64,000 nucleotides of DNA from an uncultured Acetatifactor sp. (lineage in GTDB: Bacteria; Bacillota; Clostridia; Lachnospirales; Lachnospiraceae), in the NCBI GenBank assembly GCA_910586775.1, contig CAJUJN010000013.1:1-64000 (forward strand), written 5' to 3'. Position 1 is the first letter of the stretch. Each line of letters opens with the position of its first letter. The position numbers and the translations under genes are program-made. The notes beneath the pieces are model-generated. The model was not told the origin of the DNA, searched no databases, and saw only the letters and a program-made list of their open reading frames with translations. Positions 8,773-17,858 of this stretch are shown here, in pieces.

Positions 8773-8970
8773 TTATTTCTTCCTGTAACGTCTGTTCCTG
8801 TTTTTACCTGACACCTCCACCTTATCCTCTTCCACCAACATATTCAGCAATTGTCTCATTCCGGATGCCTTCAGAGAAAGGTTCTGTTGGTGGAACGGCA
8901 GTGCCTGTTTTCCAGTCTCCCAACTTCTTCTGAAAATTTTCAAAACATATTGAAAAACATATTGATCCAT
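8773..8970 (-). pseudogene. Possible winged-helix C-terminal gene fragment
   Basis: A 65-codon frame ending LLNMLVEEDKVEVSGKNRN then RRYRKK, which reads like the wing and last strand of a winged-helix DNA-binding domain. The first 30 codons do not look like a natural N-terminus, and no ribosome-binding site is visible. Probably the tail of a lost ATP-binding/winged-helix protein. The family is not identified. Confidence 0.22.
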
Positions 8971-9218
8971 GCTATGATAAAAATACTTTGAAAAATCTAT
9001 TTTTCATAATGGAGAAAGGCTGTATATACAGATTTCCCCATATTATAACCGGCTTCTGAAAGAAGTCCGGATCTGGGCGTTTGCCTGAAAGTATCCGTTA
9101 ACCATGAAAGAGAGCAGGCAGACGCAAAGAAGCAACAGACTGTTTCCCATCTGCCTGCCGGCAAAAGGGAGACTTCTTATTTTATACTGACGATCATTGA
9201 AACTTGCCAGGCGTCCCG

Positions 9219-9272
9219 ACTCACGAGCGAAAGATGCCGGGGACATTGTGGCAAATTTCATCGCTCGTGAGT
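9219..9272. repeat. Perfect 12-bp inverted repeat
   Basis: ACTCACGAGCGA (9219-9230) is the exact reverse complement of TCGCTCGTGAGT (9261-9272), with 30 bp between. The right arm continues GTGAGTATAAA, a string also found at 53070-53080. It could be a hairpin or the end of a small mobile element. Confidence 0.6.
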
Positions 9273-9412
9273 ATAAAAACCAGACAGGAAAACGGCAAAC
9301 AGGAACGGGATGCAGCTGCCTTTATCAGACAGCATCCCAACAGGTTCGGTAAAGAGTAAACGTCGGCGCTGTAGCGCAGAGACGAAACCATATCAGGAGG
9401 AAACAACAGCAA

Positions 9413-11719
9413 GTGACCGCAAAGGAAACCCTAAAATCATACTTCGGATACGACTCCTTCCGGGAGGGACAGGAGAACATCATTACATCCATACTGGCGG
9501 GGCAGGACGCACTGGCCATCATGCCCACAGGCGCAGGCAAGTCCATCTGCTATCAGGTTCCTGCTCTGATGCTGCCAGGTATTACCCTGGTCATATCCCC
9601 GCTTATCTCCCTTATGCAGGACCAGGTAAAAGCCCTGAACGAGGCCGGCATCCACGCCGCATTTATCAACTCTTCCCTCACGGAGACGCAGATTGGCACA
9701 GCATTAAGCCGGGCAGCGCAGGGCATCTACAAGATTATCTATGTAGCGCCCGAACGATTGGAAACTTACGGTTTTACGGATTTTGCCGGCCGGGCGGATA
9801 TCTCCATGGTGACGGTGGATGAAGCCCACTGCATCTCCCAATGGGGGCAGGATTTCCGCCCAAGCTACCTGAAAATCCTAGACTTTATCAAAAATCTTCC
9901 GGAGCGCCCTGTCGTCAGCGCCTTTACCGCAACCGCCACGGAAGAGGTAAAAGAAGACATTCTATGCATCCTGAATCTTGTGAATCCCACTGTGACAGTG
10001 ACAGGCTTTGACAGAGAAAATCTGTACTACAGTGTGGAAAATGTACGAAACAAAGACAATTTTGTAATTGACTACATAGAGAAGCACCCAAAGGAAAGCG
10101 GAATTATTTACTGCGCCACCAGAAAAAATGTGGACAAGCTCTATGAGACCCTGCTGAAAAGAGGTGTCCCCGTCACCAGATACCATGCCGGCATTGATAA
10201 TGCCACAAGAAAGAAAAATCAGGAAGATTTCATCTATGACCGCGCTCCCGTCATCGTTGCAACCAACGCTTTCGGCATGGGCATAGACAAATCCAATGTG
10301 CGATATGTGATCCACTATAATATGCCCCAGAGCATGGAAAACTACTACCAGGAAGCCGGACGTGCCGGGCGTGACGGCGAACCGTCCCGGTGCATTCTGC
10401 TTTTCTCTGCGCAGGATATTATGATCAATAAATATCTTCTGGAGAAAAAAGACTTCTCCGGACTGGAATACGAAGACATGGAACTGATAAAACAACGTGA
10501 CCTGCGCCGTCTGCAGGTGATGGAGGGATACTGCCGGACTACAGGCTGTCTTAGAAATACTATCCTGAATTATTTCGGTGAAAAAACCAGTCTTCCCTGC
10601 GACAACTGCGGCAACTGTCACAGAGACTATCAGGAAATGGATATGACTGCCGACGCAAAACAGGTCATTAACTGCGTGGCCGAGACAAAGGGACGCTACG
10701 GCCTGACCATTGTCACCGGAACTCTGGCAGGCGCTGACCGGGCAAGACTGCGGGAACTTGGCACGGTAAATTACAGGTCTTACGGTGTGTTAAAAGGGCG
10801 CAATGAAGCACTGATACGCAATCTTATCAGCCAACTGATCGAAGAAGGCTACCTCTATCAGACAGAGGACCGGTACAGTGTGCTGAAAATGGGCAATATC
10901 GCGCCTTTAAAAGACGAAACTACCCGCGTCATGATGCGCTTTTATGAGGAAAAGGAACCTGAACGGACAAATTACAATAAAGAAAAACCTGCGCGAAAGA
11001 AAAGCACCGATTCCCTCACTTCCGCAGGCTATGACCTGTTCGAGGAACTGCGCAGGCTCCGCCTGGAAATCGCAAGGGAGGAATCCCTTCCGCCCTATAT
11101 TGTATTTAACGACAAGACGCTGATCGACATGTGCGTCAGCCTGCCTAAAACACCGGAAGAACTTCTGGGCGTCTCCGGTGTAGGCGAAAATAAGCTTGAA
11201 AAATACGGCCAGAGATTCCTGGATGCCATAGCATCCTTTACGGAAGCCCACCCCAACGCGGTTATCAGCATACAGACAATGGCAGACGACGCAAACGGCA
11301 GTACAAACGCTGGCACAGATAGACCAAAAACAACAAGCGCCAAAATCACTAAATCAAATAACGGAAAAAAGGCTGACTTCTATCTTTCAGAGAATGACGC
11401 CGGGCAATTTGTATACCAGGATTTGTATTACATCAGTGACATAAAAAACGAGCTGAACCGCATATGCACAACAGAGGGCGTTAAAAAAATTTCCATAGGC
11501 GTTATATGGGACTATCTTGTATCCCAGGAACTGACTTATGAAAATAATACCAACGGCGTATTTACCAAGATGCCCACCCAAAAAGGAACAGATTACGGAA
11601 TCATCCTTGAAGAAAAGACAACGGCTGCAGGACTTTCCTATAAACTGATCAAATATCCGCCGAAAGTCCAGAAAATGATAGTAGATTCCCTGATTGGGCC
11701 AAAAGCCGAAGAAAATTGA
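9413..11719 (+). CDS. recQ: ATP-dependent DNA helicase RecQ
   Basis: 768 residues starting at GTG 9413, with AGGAGG about 12 nt upstream. Helicase motifs: PTGAGKS (38-44), DEAH box VDEAHCISQWG (about 135-145), and motif VI QEAGRAGRDG. The RecQ zinc site follows (cysteines of PCDNCGNC, with an upstream CRTTGC), then a winged-helix RQC region and an HRDC domain (YDLFEELRRLRLEIA onward). About 110 extra residues follow HRDC; they resemble an additional small helix-turn-helix-type module. RecQ unwinds DNA 3'-5' in recombination repair and stalled-fork processing. The gene is alone on its strand. Confidence 0.95.
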   Translation: MTAKETLKSYFGYDSFREGQENIITSILAGQDALAIMPTGAGKSICYQVPALMLPGITLVISPLISLMQDQVKALNEAGIHAAFINSSLTETQIGTALSRAAQGIYKIIYVAPERLETYGFTDFAGRADISMVTVDEAHCISQWGQDFRPSYLKILDFIKNLPERPVVSAFTATATEEVKEDILCILNLVNPTVTVTGFDRENLYYSVENVRNKDNFVIDYIEKHPKESGIIYCATRKNVDKLYETLLKRGVPVTRYHAGIDNATRKKNQEDFIYDRAPVIVATNAFGMGIDKSNVRYVIHYNMPQSMENYYQEAGRAGRDGEPSRCILLFSAQDIMINKYLLEKKDFSGLEYEDMELIKQRDLRRLQVMEGYCRTTGCLRNTILNYFGEKTSLPCDNCGNCHRDYQEMDMTADAKQVINCVAETKGRYGLTIVTGTLAGADRARLRELGTVNYRSYGVLKGRNEALIRNLISQLIEEGYLYQTEDRYSVLKMGNIAPLKDETTRVMMRFYEEKEPERTNYNKEKPARKKSTDSLTSAGYDLFEELRRLRLEIAREESLPPYIVFNDKTLIDMCVSLPKTPEELLGVSGVGENKLEKYGQRFLDAIASFTEAHPNAVISIQTMADDANGSTNAGTDRPKTTSAKITKSNNGKKADFYLSENDAGQFVYQDLYYISDIKNELNRICTTEGVKKISIGVIWDYLVSQELTYENNTNGVFTKMPTQKGTDYGIILEEKTTAAGLSYKLIKYPPKVQKMIVDSLIGPKAEEN

Positions 11720-11828
11720 GAAACTTAATTTCCATAATGGACAGCCGCATTTGTCTGTATATGGCATAGTCAGGTAAAGCAATCTGTCAAAAATGGCCCT
11801 TTTTCACCGCGCCGGAAATCAGAAGTCA

Positions 11829-11867
11829 GGCTTATCGGAAGCAATCCCTTTTGCTTCCGATAAAAGC
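11829..11867. terminator. Strong hairpin after recQ
   Basis: TTATCGGAAGCAA and TTGCTTCCGATAA form a perfect 13-bp stem with a 7-nt loop, extended by GGC/GCC at the base. It lies between convergent recQ and the glycoside hydrolase gene. A uridine tract is weak on both sides, so factor-independent termination is likely but not certain. Confidence 0.6.
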
Positions 11868-11899
11868 CATATTCTTTGCGGCATAATCCATTCCGCCTG

Positions 11900-13954
11900 T
11901 CACCCCTGCTGCCCGGTTTCCTCCACCAGAAGAACGTCGCTTTCACGCGGTCCAAAACGCAGGACAGCTTCCACATTGCATTGTTGAAGGGCACTGAAAA
12001 TCAGAACCGGGTAATCCGAGAGTTTCAATGTAATATCCGTTATTGCATCATCTGTGGGATTTGCAATAAATACCAGGTACCTTTTACGCCCTTCTTCGCC
12101 GGTTTCATAATAACTGAGCCTGACCCTGGATTCTGGCGGAAAGACATGATTATTCCAGTAAGGCTTCCATTCCGCCTGTTCAAAATCATAACGATCCACG
12201 GTCTTCCATATCAGCGACATTAGTTCCAACGGATATCCCATATCGTTTGGCCGGGACAGAATTCCGTGAACCATACCGATTGATAATGAATCCTGAAAGG
12301 ACCAGTTTTCAAACGTATAGGCCAGCAATTCATAAGGTATTCCAAAATTACGTGCAGAATACTCGGCTCTCATATAGTCCATCGGCACACTTTCCAGCCC
12401 TTCCGCGTTAATATAAGTCTGGGAATGTTCTCCGTCCCAGTTCAGATGCGCAAATGACAAAGCCGGAATATTGCAGCAATTGCTCAGATGTGTATTTACT
12501 ATCCCGCCCCGCGCTTCAAAAAATTCATAAAGATTCCTTGTAAATTCCCGCAATACAGTTATCGGATAAGAGGGGTGCAGCTGTCCGTCAACATTGTAAA
12601 ATCCACACCCATGCTCCCCGTTGATACAGGCATCCGGCTGCAGCGTGGAGTCCAGGTAAACGCCGTCAAAACCGTATTCTTCTACCAGCCTTTTTATCCC
12701 CTCTGCCATATCTTTCGCATAAGTACTGTGAAAACAGACGGTATAAGCACGCTGGCCAGGCTTCCTGTACCATCCGCCTGCATAGATATGATTCGGATTC
12801 AGCCTTCTGGAGGAGGCGTACTCGCTGTATCTCGGATTCAGAGTAGAGATTTCATACCCAAAATAAGGAATCACCTTAATATCCCGCCGATGACATTCCC
12901 GAACAATATTTTTCACTAAATTCCGTGTATGTTCAGACAATTCCCAGTAGTTCTGAATCTTGTTCCACTTTTCATGTATCAGGAGCGTAGTAACGCCCAG
13001 CCTTTTTAAACGGTCATATCCACTCTCGTCACTGTCCGGCATCACCGGCCCACTCAGATAATCGTCATATTCTTCTTCCACTTTTTTAAAACAGTCAATA
13101 TGACAGATATGCTCTTTGTAAGGATTTTTCGGAAAAGGTTTTACCGGAGTCGCCTGAATGCCCATCTGAAAGGATAGCGGCGGATACACATAATTCTTCG
13201 GCATACCTTCCTCTCCGGTATAATTCCAGGCCTTTACCGTATTGTCGATCAAATGAATCCTCAGTGTCAGCACATCGGGACCGTCAATCAATTCCAATGC
13301 CTTATCCGGGTGGGCGGGCTCCCAGTTCCGGTCACTGTCCGCGCACCAGACCAGCCCCTGATCCTCCGTGCCAATCCAGAGAAGCGGCTTAAACGGCATT
13401 GTCAGCGAACCGGGAATGCATCCGCTCATACAGACACTGGAAAAGGGTACTGACCGGCCATCTGCACAAGTGGGCGTGGGACTTGAGGGATAATAATGAT
13501 ACAGGGACGCAAACTCCTTTTTCATCGGAATTTCCAGCCATAACCTGTCCAGGGAATATCCGTTGGGCTTGGGCTGGCTGACCCCAAAAACTTCAGCTAC
13601 TGTCTTGCCACGGGGCATAATTTTGATATCAATGGCGCAATAGCCGTCATACTCTGTCTCCAGGCAGGTATTCACAATAAAGGCCGCACTCTCCTGTGAG
13701 GCGCATATTGTCACTTTTTGAGCCGTTTCTTCCATAATAAAGGCGTTTTGTTCACGCCATTCTATTTCCATGCCGTTTTCCGAACCTGTCAGACGCATGG
13801 GCGCACTGAGTATTTCATTTCCATGACTGACGACAGATGTAAACAATACGCTGTCTCTCAAGCTGTAAATCCTGTCCCATGACAGAATGCTGTAACCATT
13901 TCCTTCCTTTCTGACCTTAACCGGGGGCCAGGGTGTAACAGGTATATTATCCAT
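11900..13954 (-). CDS. DUF6067-like glycoside hydrolase, cytoplasmic
   Basis: 684 residues. The ATG at 13954 is preferred because AGGAG lies 8 nt upstream; the ATG at 13960 is only 2 nt from it. There is no signal peptide. An N-terminal beta-rich half with LLWIGTEDQGLVWCADSDR is followed by a TIM-barrel-like half with KRLGVTTLLIHEKWN, then YGFDGVYLDS (likely catalytic-site Asp) and LNWDGEHSQ. This arrangement is that of DUF6067 glycoside-hydrolase-domain proteins; the family name is recalled and the substrate is unknown. It is the last gene of a minus-strand run with the DUF5107 and GH-A genes. Confidence 0.7.
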   Translation of the reverse strand: MDNIPVTPWPPVKVRKEGNGYSILSWDRIYSLRDSVLFTSVVSHGNEILSAPMRLTGSENGMEIEWREQNAFIMEETAQKVTICASQESAAFIVNTCLETEYDGYCAIDIKIMPRGKTVAEVFGVSQPKPNGYSLDRLWLEIPMKKEFASLYHYYPSSPTPTCADGRSVPFSSVCMSGCIPGSLTMPFKPLLWIGTEDQGLVWCADSDRNWEPAHPDKALELIDGPDVLTLRIHLIDNTVKAWNYTGEEGMPKNYVYPPLSFQMGIQATPVKPFPKNPYKEHICHIDCFKKVEEEYDDYLSGPVMPDSDESGYDRLKRLGVTTLLIHEKWNKIQNYWELSEHTRNLVKNIVRECHRRDIKVIPYFGYEISTLNPRYSEYASSRRLNPNHIYAGGWYRKPGQRAYTVCFHSTYAKDMAEGIKRLVEEYGFDGVYLDSTLQPDACINGEHGCGFYNVDGQLHPSYPITVLREFTRNLYEFFEARGGIVNTHLSNCCNIPALSFAHLNWDGEHSQTYINAEGLESVPMDYMRAEYSARNFGIPYELLAYTFENWSFQDSLSIGMVHGILSRPNDMGYPLELMSLIWKTVDRYDFEQAEWKPYWNNHVFPPESRVRLSYYETGEEGRKRYLVFIANPTDDAITDITLKLSDYPVLIFSALQQCNVEAVLRFGPRESDVLLVEETGQQG

Positions 13955-13969
13955 AATCATCTCTCCTAA

Positions 13970-14045
13970 TTTAGTCGCTGCGCGACAGCTCTAAAGGGTA
14001 AAGTCGCTGCGCGACGGCTCTGAAAGGTACAGTCACTTCGACGCA
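13970..14045. repeat. Tandem ~30-bp repeat with GTCGCTGCGCGAC hairpins
   Basis: Two near-identical units (AGTCGCTGCGCGAC plus RGCTCTRAARGGTA) and a decayed third lie between the DUF5107 and DUF6067-like genes. Each unit can fold as GTCGC-TGC-GCGAC. A related single unit is at 37921-37950. Confidence 0.8.
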
Positions 14046-14048
14046 CAA

Positions 14049-16052
14049 CTAACATGTCCTGAAATCTAACTGGCCCAGGGGATATTGTTCCTCCACCAGC
14101 TGGTGCAGCTGAGCGGAATCCGTAATACCGGTACGGTCAGAAATCAGTTTTCCGTACAGCCGAAACCATGTATCCGATATTGCCGTATCCCCTTCTTTGA
14201 TGTCGGGCATCACAAGTTCCTGATTTAAATATTCTGCCGCCTCTTCATAATCTCCCAGCGCCATCAGCGCTTCTGCGCAGTAAAACTTTAAACGTCCATC
14301 TGATTGAAAACTGCCGATCTGCTCATAGTCTGCAAGCCACTCCCTGTTTTTTCGGGCGGCAAGACAGGTAACGGCAGTATCCACCAATATGCCCCGGCAG
14401 GTTTTGTTCAGCCCGAAAGCCTTTTGCATATATTCATAGGCTTTTTCGAAATCATTCAGTTCGTTGCGGTAAATCATGGCAATATTTCTGAAAGACCATG
14501 CGTTAGGCAGGACTGACCCGGATTCCATAAAATATTCCAATGCCTTTTCCGGATTTCCGGCAGCATATTCCATTACGCCCAAATGCATCAGCGCATACCA
14601 GTTTCTGTTTTGGGGCTGCTTTACGGAATTTTCCAACCGCCGGCGCCAAAACGCTTCCGTCACATAGCCCATTGGCTCCTCATCCGCATTTCTCTCCGGA
14701 AGATATCCTTCATACAGCAAAACCAGCCACTGCTTCTGGGCCTCTCCCAAAGCACCCCGGGGCAGCCGGATTTCATCCGAAAGACCTGGAAGTCCCAGTT
14801 CCTTTCGGCGGTATTCCTCCAGTACGCCCCATCCGGAACCGAAGGACAGCATTTCACCGGCTGTCGCTTTCTGCTGCTTTGCCTTATTTAACGTATCGGA
14901 AAGGGAACCGAAGCTGTCCGTAATCTGCCTCTCTGCCGCTGCCTGTGCCGCAGGCCATTCGCCATGTGCTTCCACGCCGCAGTCAATTGCACCATAACTT
15001 TCCAGAAAAGACCACGTTGCACCTGACGGCATGGGAATATGTTCCAACTGTGTGCGGGCCATTCCGGCCTGTATTTCGATATATCCGCTGTTGCTGCCGT
15101 CGGAAAGATACCGATTCCAGTTCTTTCCGCCTTCTCCCTGCCCCCAGACGAACAGTTTTCGCCCTTTTAACTCCGGTGTAGAGCATTGCAGCAGTCCGTA
15201 ACCGGATTCGTCTACGGCCGCAATCCATTTCTGCGCCTCATCCGGAATGTGATAAAAGAAGTCCAGCGAGCGTGGGATATTTTCCGGATAACTGATATCC
15301 GTACCCAGTGCATCCGGATGCCCTGCATAGTCCAGAACATAGTGGTCATTTCCGAAATAATTGATAAACGTGTTCTGTGCAGGCACCAGAACTCTGGTAT
15401 GGCGGTGACAGGGAACGGCAATATTAGACCACCAATACATCCAGATATCTCTTCCTGTGCGGTTTTCTATTTTGGGACGAATGTATAAAAATCTTGATTT
15501 TTCGGGAATCCAGGCATCTATACTGTAAAGCACGCCCCGGATACGCTCATATTCGTACATGCGCAGCCCTTCGCTGCCGTCAGGCAATCTGATTTTCTGA
15601 GCAAAAAGCGGTTCGCAGGTCAGTGGATTATGTCCCTTAACAGAAATATTGAACTCCACACCTCCGCTGAACCACGCGTTCCTGAGCGCCAGGTTTGCCG
15701 GCTGAAACACCGGATTGCAGTACAGCAGTTCTCTTCGGGCTGTTTTATCATAAAGCGACCATAGTCTGCCCCCAAGTTCAGGCAGAAAAACCGCTTTCAG
15801 AAACCCATTCTCAAGCACAACGGAATGAAACACCTTATGCTGCCTGCTGCGGTTGTAACCGTCCTGCTGCTGATAAGGCAGCAGGGTAGAAATCATCCCC
15901 TGATTGATATACTGTCTGCAATCTTCCGGAACCGCCTGTGTCATTTCGATTCCGGCATGAATATAACTGATATTTTTTATGTCAGGCAGGGGATTTACCT
16001 TTCCCAGTTCGGCTCCCGGACATATGTATGCGGACGAATAACATTCTGACAT
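14049..16052 (-). CDS. DUF5107 domain protein with C-terminal TPR repeats
   Basis: 667 residues, ATG at 16052 after GAGGGTG. There is no signal peptide. Residues about 1-390 form the DUF5107 domain (for example FLPELGGRLWSLYDK and SGGVEFNISVKGH), which resembles aldose-1-epimerase/galactose-mutarotase-type beta-sandwiches. Residues about 480-640 contain TPR-like helical pairs (YALMHLGVMEYAAGNPEKAL, then FRNIAMIYRNELNDFEKAYE). Such proteins accompany sugar-uptake loci in Firmicutes and may act on or hold imported oligosaccharides. Catalysis has not been shown in anything I can cite. It lies 59 bp from the GH-A gene and 94 bp from the DUF6067-like gene. Confidence 0.8.
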   Translation of the reverse strand: MSECYSSAYICPGAELGKVNPLPDIKNISYIHAGIEMTQAVPEDCRQYINQGMISTLLPYQQQDGYNRSRQHKVFHSVVLENGFLKAVFLPELGGRLWSLYDKTARRELLYCNPVFQPANLALRNAWFSGGVEFNISVKGHNPLTCEPLFAQKIRLPDGSEGLRMYEYERIRGVLYSIDAWIPEKSRFLYIRPKIENRTGRDIWMYWWSNIAVPCHRHTRVLVPAQNTFINYFGNDHYVLDYAGHPDALGTDISYPENIPRSLDFFYHIPDEAQKWIAAVDESGYGLLQCSTPELKGRKLFVWGQGEGGKNWNRYLSDGSNSGYIEIQAGMARTQLEHIPMPSGATWSFLESYGAIDCGVEAHGEWPAAQAAAERQITDSFGSLSDTLNKAKQQKATAGEMLSFGSGWGVLEEYRRKELGLPGLSDEIRLPRGALGEAQKQWLVLLYEGYLPERNADEEPMGYVTEAFWRRRLENSVKQPQNRNWYALMHLGVMEYAAGNPEKALEYFMESGSVLPNAWSFRNIAMIYRNELNDFEKAYEYMQKAFGLNKTCRGILVDTAVTCLAARKNREWLADYEQIGSFQSDGRLKFYCAEALMALGDYEEAAEYLNQELVMPDIKEGDTAISDTWFRLYGKLISDRTGITDSAQLHQLVEEQYPLGQLDFRTC

Positions 16053-16111
16053 GAATACACCCTCTTTTCTGCTTTGGAATTGTCGAAAAATAACGGAAAC
16101 TCTTTTAGTCC

Positions 16112-17620
16112 TTAATCTGTACGGGTTGTATAGACAGCCACCGCTCCTGCGGGAATCGTATCTGCAAATTCGGTTGACACATTTTCCAGTTCGTCTGAAA
16201 TACCGATCAACCCGGCGGCGGCAGTCGGTTCCACCTGACCGGGATCATATAAATGCCGATAAAGGGTTTTCCCGCCCAGAGAGGCATCCATGGTCATCTG
16301 AAAAGCAGCACTGCAGCGATTATAATTGACCACAATAATGCTCCATTCACCGTCTTCCCTCTTCAAACAGCCTGAATACAAAGAACTGCTTTGGATACAT
16401 TTATAAACCCCTCCGCGGCCAAAATACCGTGTAATCAGGCTGCAGGCGTACCATGCAGGAAGCGGAATATCCGTTTCGAGCATGGAGCGTAGATATCCGG
16501 CTGTCTGCAGGCCGTCTTTGAATTCGCCGTTATTGAGCATGCTGTCGGTAAAAAGCTGATCACACAAAGCCCATAAAAAAACAGAAGACACTCCCATATC
16601 CAAAACAGAAGCAGTCATTGCCCCCAAAGCAGTACCCTTCCAGGGATCCGCCTGAGCCTTTATAAACGGTTCCAATTCCCATGCTTCAACGGCCACATTA
16701 TATTCGTCCAGCCAGCATGCTTTCCCTGCCGTCCTGATTTCATTGCAGCAGGCCTGAAGTTTTTTCTGCGGAATGATATAATACCAGTCATCCGTGTAAT
16801 GCTCACTGCGGTCATAGCCATTATGGGTTCCGATGATATCCACCTTATCCCCCAGTTCCGCCAACGTGTGGCGTACCAGAATGGAATACGGCTCATACCC
16901 CATATCGTTCCGCCAATTATCACATGGAGCAACAATCCGGTAGCGTTCCCGCAGTCCCGAAGCACGCAGCCCCGCATCCAGCGCTTCAATACCGGCATGG
17001 TAAACGGGTATCAGTTTCTTATAGTTTCTTCTCTCCCAGAAACTGCCTTCACTGCTGTCATGTATCAGCATATTATTGCATTCCGTAAAGGCAAACATAC
17101 ATTTTATATTCCGAATGCTGTGACGTTCAAAAGCCAGAACGGAATTTTTGATAAAATCACTGTAATTTTTACAGGAGGCTTCCATATCCCCCGGAACCGC
17201 AATGCCGTATCCGATTGTCAGTGAACTGCGGTTCGGAACCTCCTCCGGATCTTCGGGCGCATTTATGAGAATCCGCAAATCCCAGCCGGCAAAAAGGCCG
17301 ATTTCAATTCCCCGCTCCTGCAAAGCAAGACAAAACCGAAAAAACTCCTGCATACGTTCCCCTTCATAATCGTGCCGTCCGGTTTTTTGATTCCAGGTAA
17401 GGGCGGGGCTGTAATAACTGCGCACCATTGTCACGCCCATTTTCTGCAGCCGATCCAGTTCCGTGCGTAGCTGCTGCCCGGTATAGCCGCGTCCGTAGCA
17501 GTCGGTAAAGAAACCGAAGGGACTGTAAACGCCATTGACTCCTTCGAATTGTGAAACAGGGGCTCCTGCGTTTATAATCCTCAAATTGTGAAAAATCTCT
17601 GTTTCAGGGGTATACTTCAT
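16112..17620 (-). CDS. Clan GH-A glycoside hydrolase, cytoplasmic
   Basis: 502 residues. The start is set at 17620 because GGAGGAGGAA lies just upstream; an open extension to 17698 lacks a site and crosses the promoter. A TIM-barrel hydrolase: CMFAFTECNN (Glu180) matches the acid/base strand, and CWLDEYNVA (Glu306) matches the nucleophile strand of clan GH-A (GH5/GH39/GH42 type). There is no export signal, so it works on imported oligosaccharides. It is first in the minus-strand run and divergent from the importer. The substrate is not predictable from sequence alone. Confidence 0.75.
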   Translation of the reverse strand: MKYTPETEIFHNLRIINAGAPVSQFEGVNGVYSPFGFFTDCYGRGYTGQQLRTELDRLQKMGVTMVRSYYSPALTWNQKTGRHDYEGERMQEFFRFCLALQERGIEIGLFAGWDLRILINAPEDPEEVPNRSSLTIGYGIAVPGDMEASCKNYSDFIKNSVLAFERHSIRNIKCMFAFTECNNMLIHDSSEGSFWERRNYKKLIPVYHAGIEALDAGLRASGLRERYRIVAPCDNWRNDMGYEPYSILVRHTLAELGDKVDIIGTHNGYDRSEHYTDDWYYIIPQKKLQACCNEIRTAGKACWLDEYNVAVEAWELEPFIKAQADPWKGTALGAMTASVLDMGVSSVFLWALCDQLFTDSMLNNGEFKDGLQTAGYLRSMLETDIPLPAWYACSLITRYFGRGGVYKCIQSSSLYSGCLKREDGEWSIIVVNYNRCSAAFQMTMDASLGGKTLYRHLYDPGQVEPTAAAGLIGISDELENVSTEFADTIPAGAVAVYTTRTD

Positions 17621-17669
17621 TATAATAATTCCTCCTCCATACAGATTTACGGTAAAGAACTTGTCTGCC

Positions 17670-17698
17670 ATTTTATATCCGCCTGCAGTATCCGTCAA
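17670..17698 (-). promoter_or_regulatory. Promoter of the GH-A/DUF5107/DUF6067 run
   Basis: On the minus strand TTGACG (17698-17693) and TAAAAT (17675-17670) are separated by 17 bp, about 45 bp before the hydrolase start. Confidence 0.65.
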
Positions 17699-17740
17699 GA
17701 ATCATATTTGTCACCTGCTGCGGCCAAAAGAGCAGGTGTG

Positions 17741-17770
17741 CTTTTGTCCTTTACAGGTAACCTTTTGTCC
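17741..17770 (+). promoter_or_regulatory. Direct-repeat operator for an AraC-type activator
   Basis: CTTTTGTCC occurs at 17741-17749 and again at 17762-17770, start-to-start 21 bp, which is two helical turns. The second copy abuts the -35 box of the importer promoter. This is the classical arrangement for AraC-family activators. The likely binder is the regulator at 21768. A separate CACCTGCT/AGCAGGTG inverted repeat (17712-17738) lies just to its left. Confidence 0.6.
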
Positions 17771-17771
17771 C

Positions 17772-17800
17772 TTGTATTTTCCGGGCAGAATCTTTATATT
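17772..17800 (+). promoter_or_regulatory. Promoter of the LplABC-type importer
   Basis: TTGTAT (17772-17777) and TATATT (17795-17800), spacer 17 bp, about 58 bp before the binding-protein start. The poor -35 is consistent with dependence on an activator bound at 17741-17770. Confidence 0.6.
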
Positions 17801-17858
17801 GAAAATGTTTCCAGACGGCACCGGATAATGTATCCAGAACAGAAAGAGAGGAAAAAGG

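Larger units (their letters stand above)
8638..9412. other. 775-bp region of remnants between beta-lactamase and recQ
   Basis: It contains a possible winged-helix gene tail (8773-8970, minus) and a perfect 12-bp inverted repeat (9219-9272). Otherwise no supported gene was found. The recQ ribosome-binding site lies at its right end. Confidence 0.4.

Noticed and set aside
17712..17738. CACCTGCT/AGCAGGTG hairpin as a terminator
   Set aside because: It lies between divergent promoters with no transcript to end; more likely a regulatory dyad or chance.
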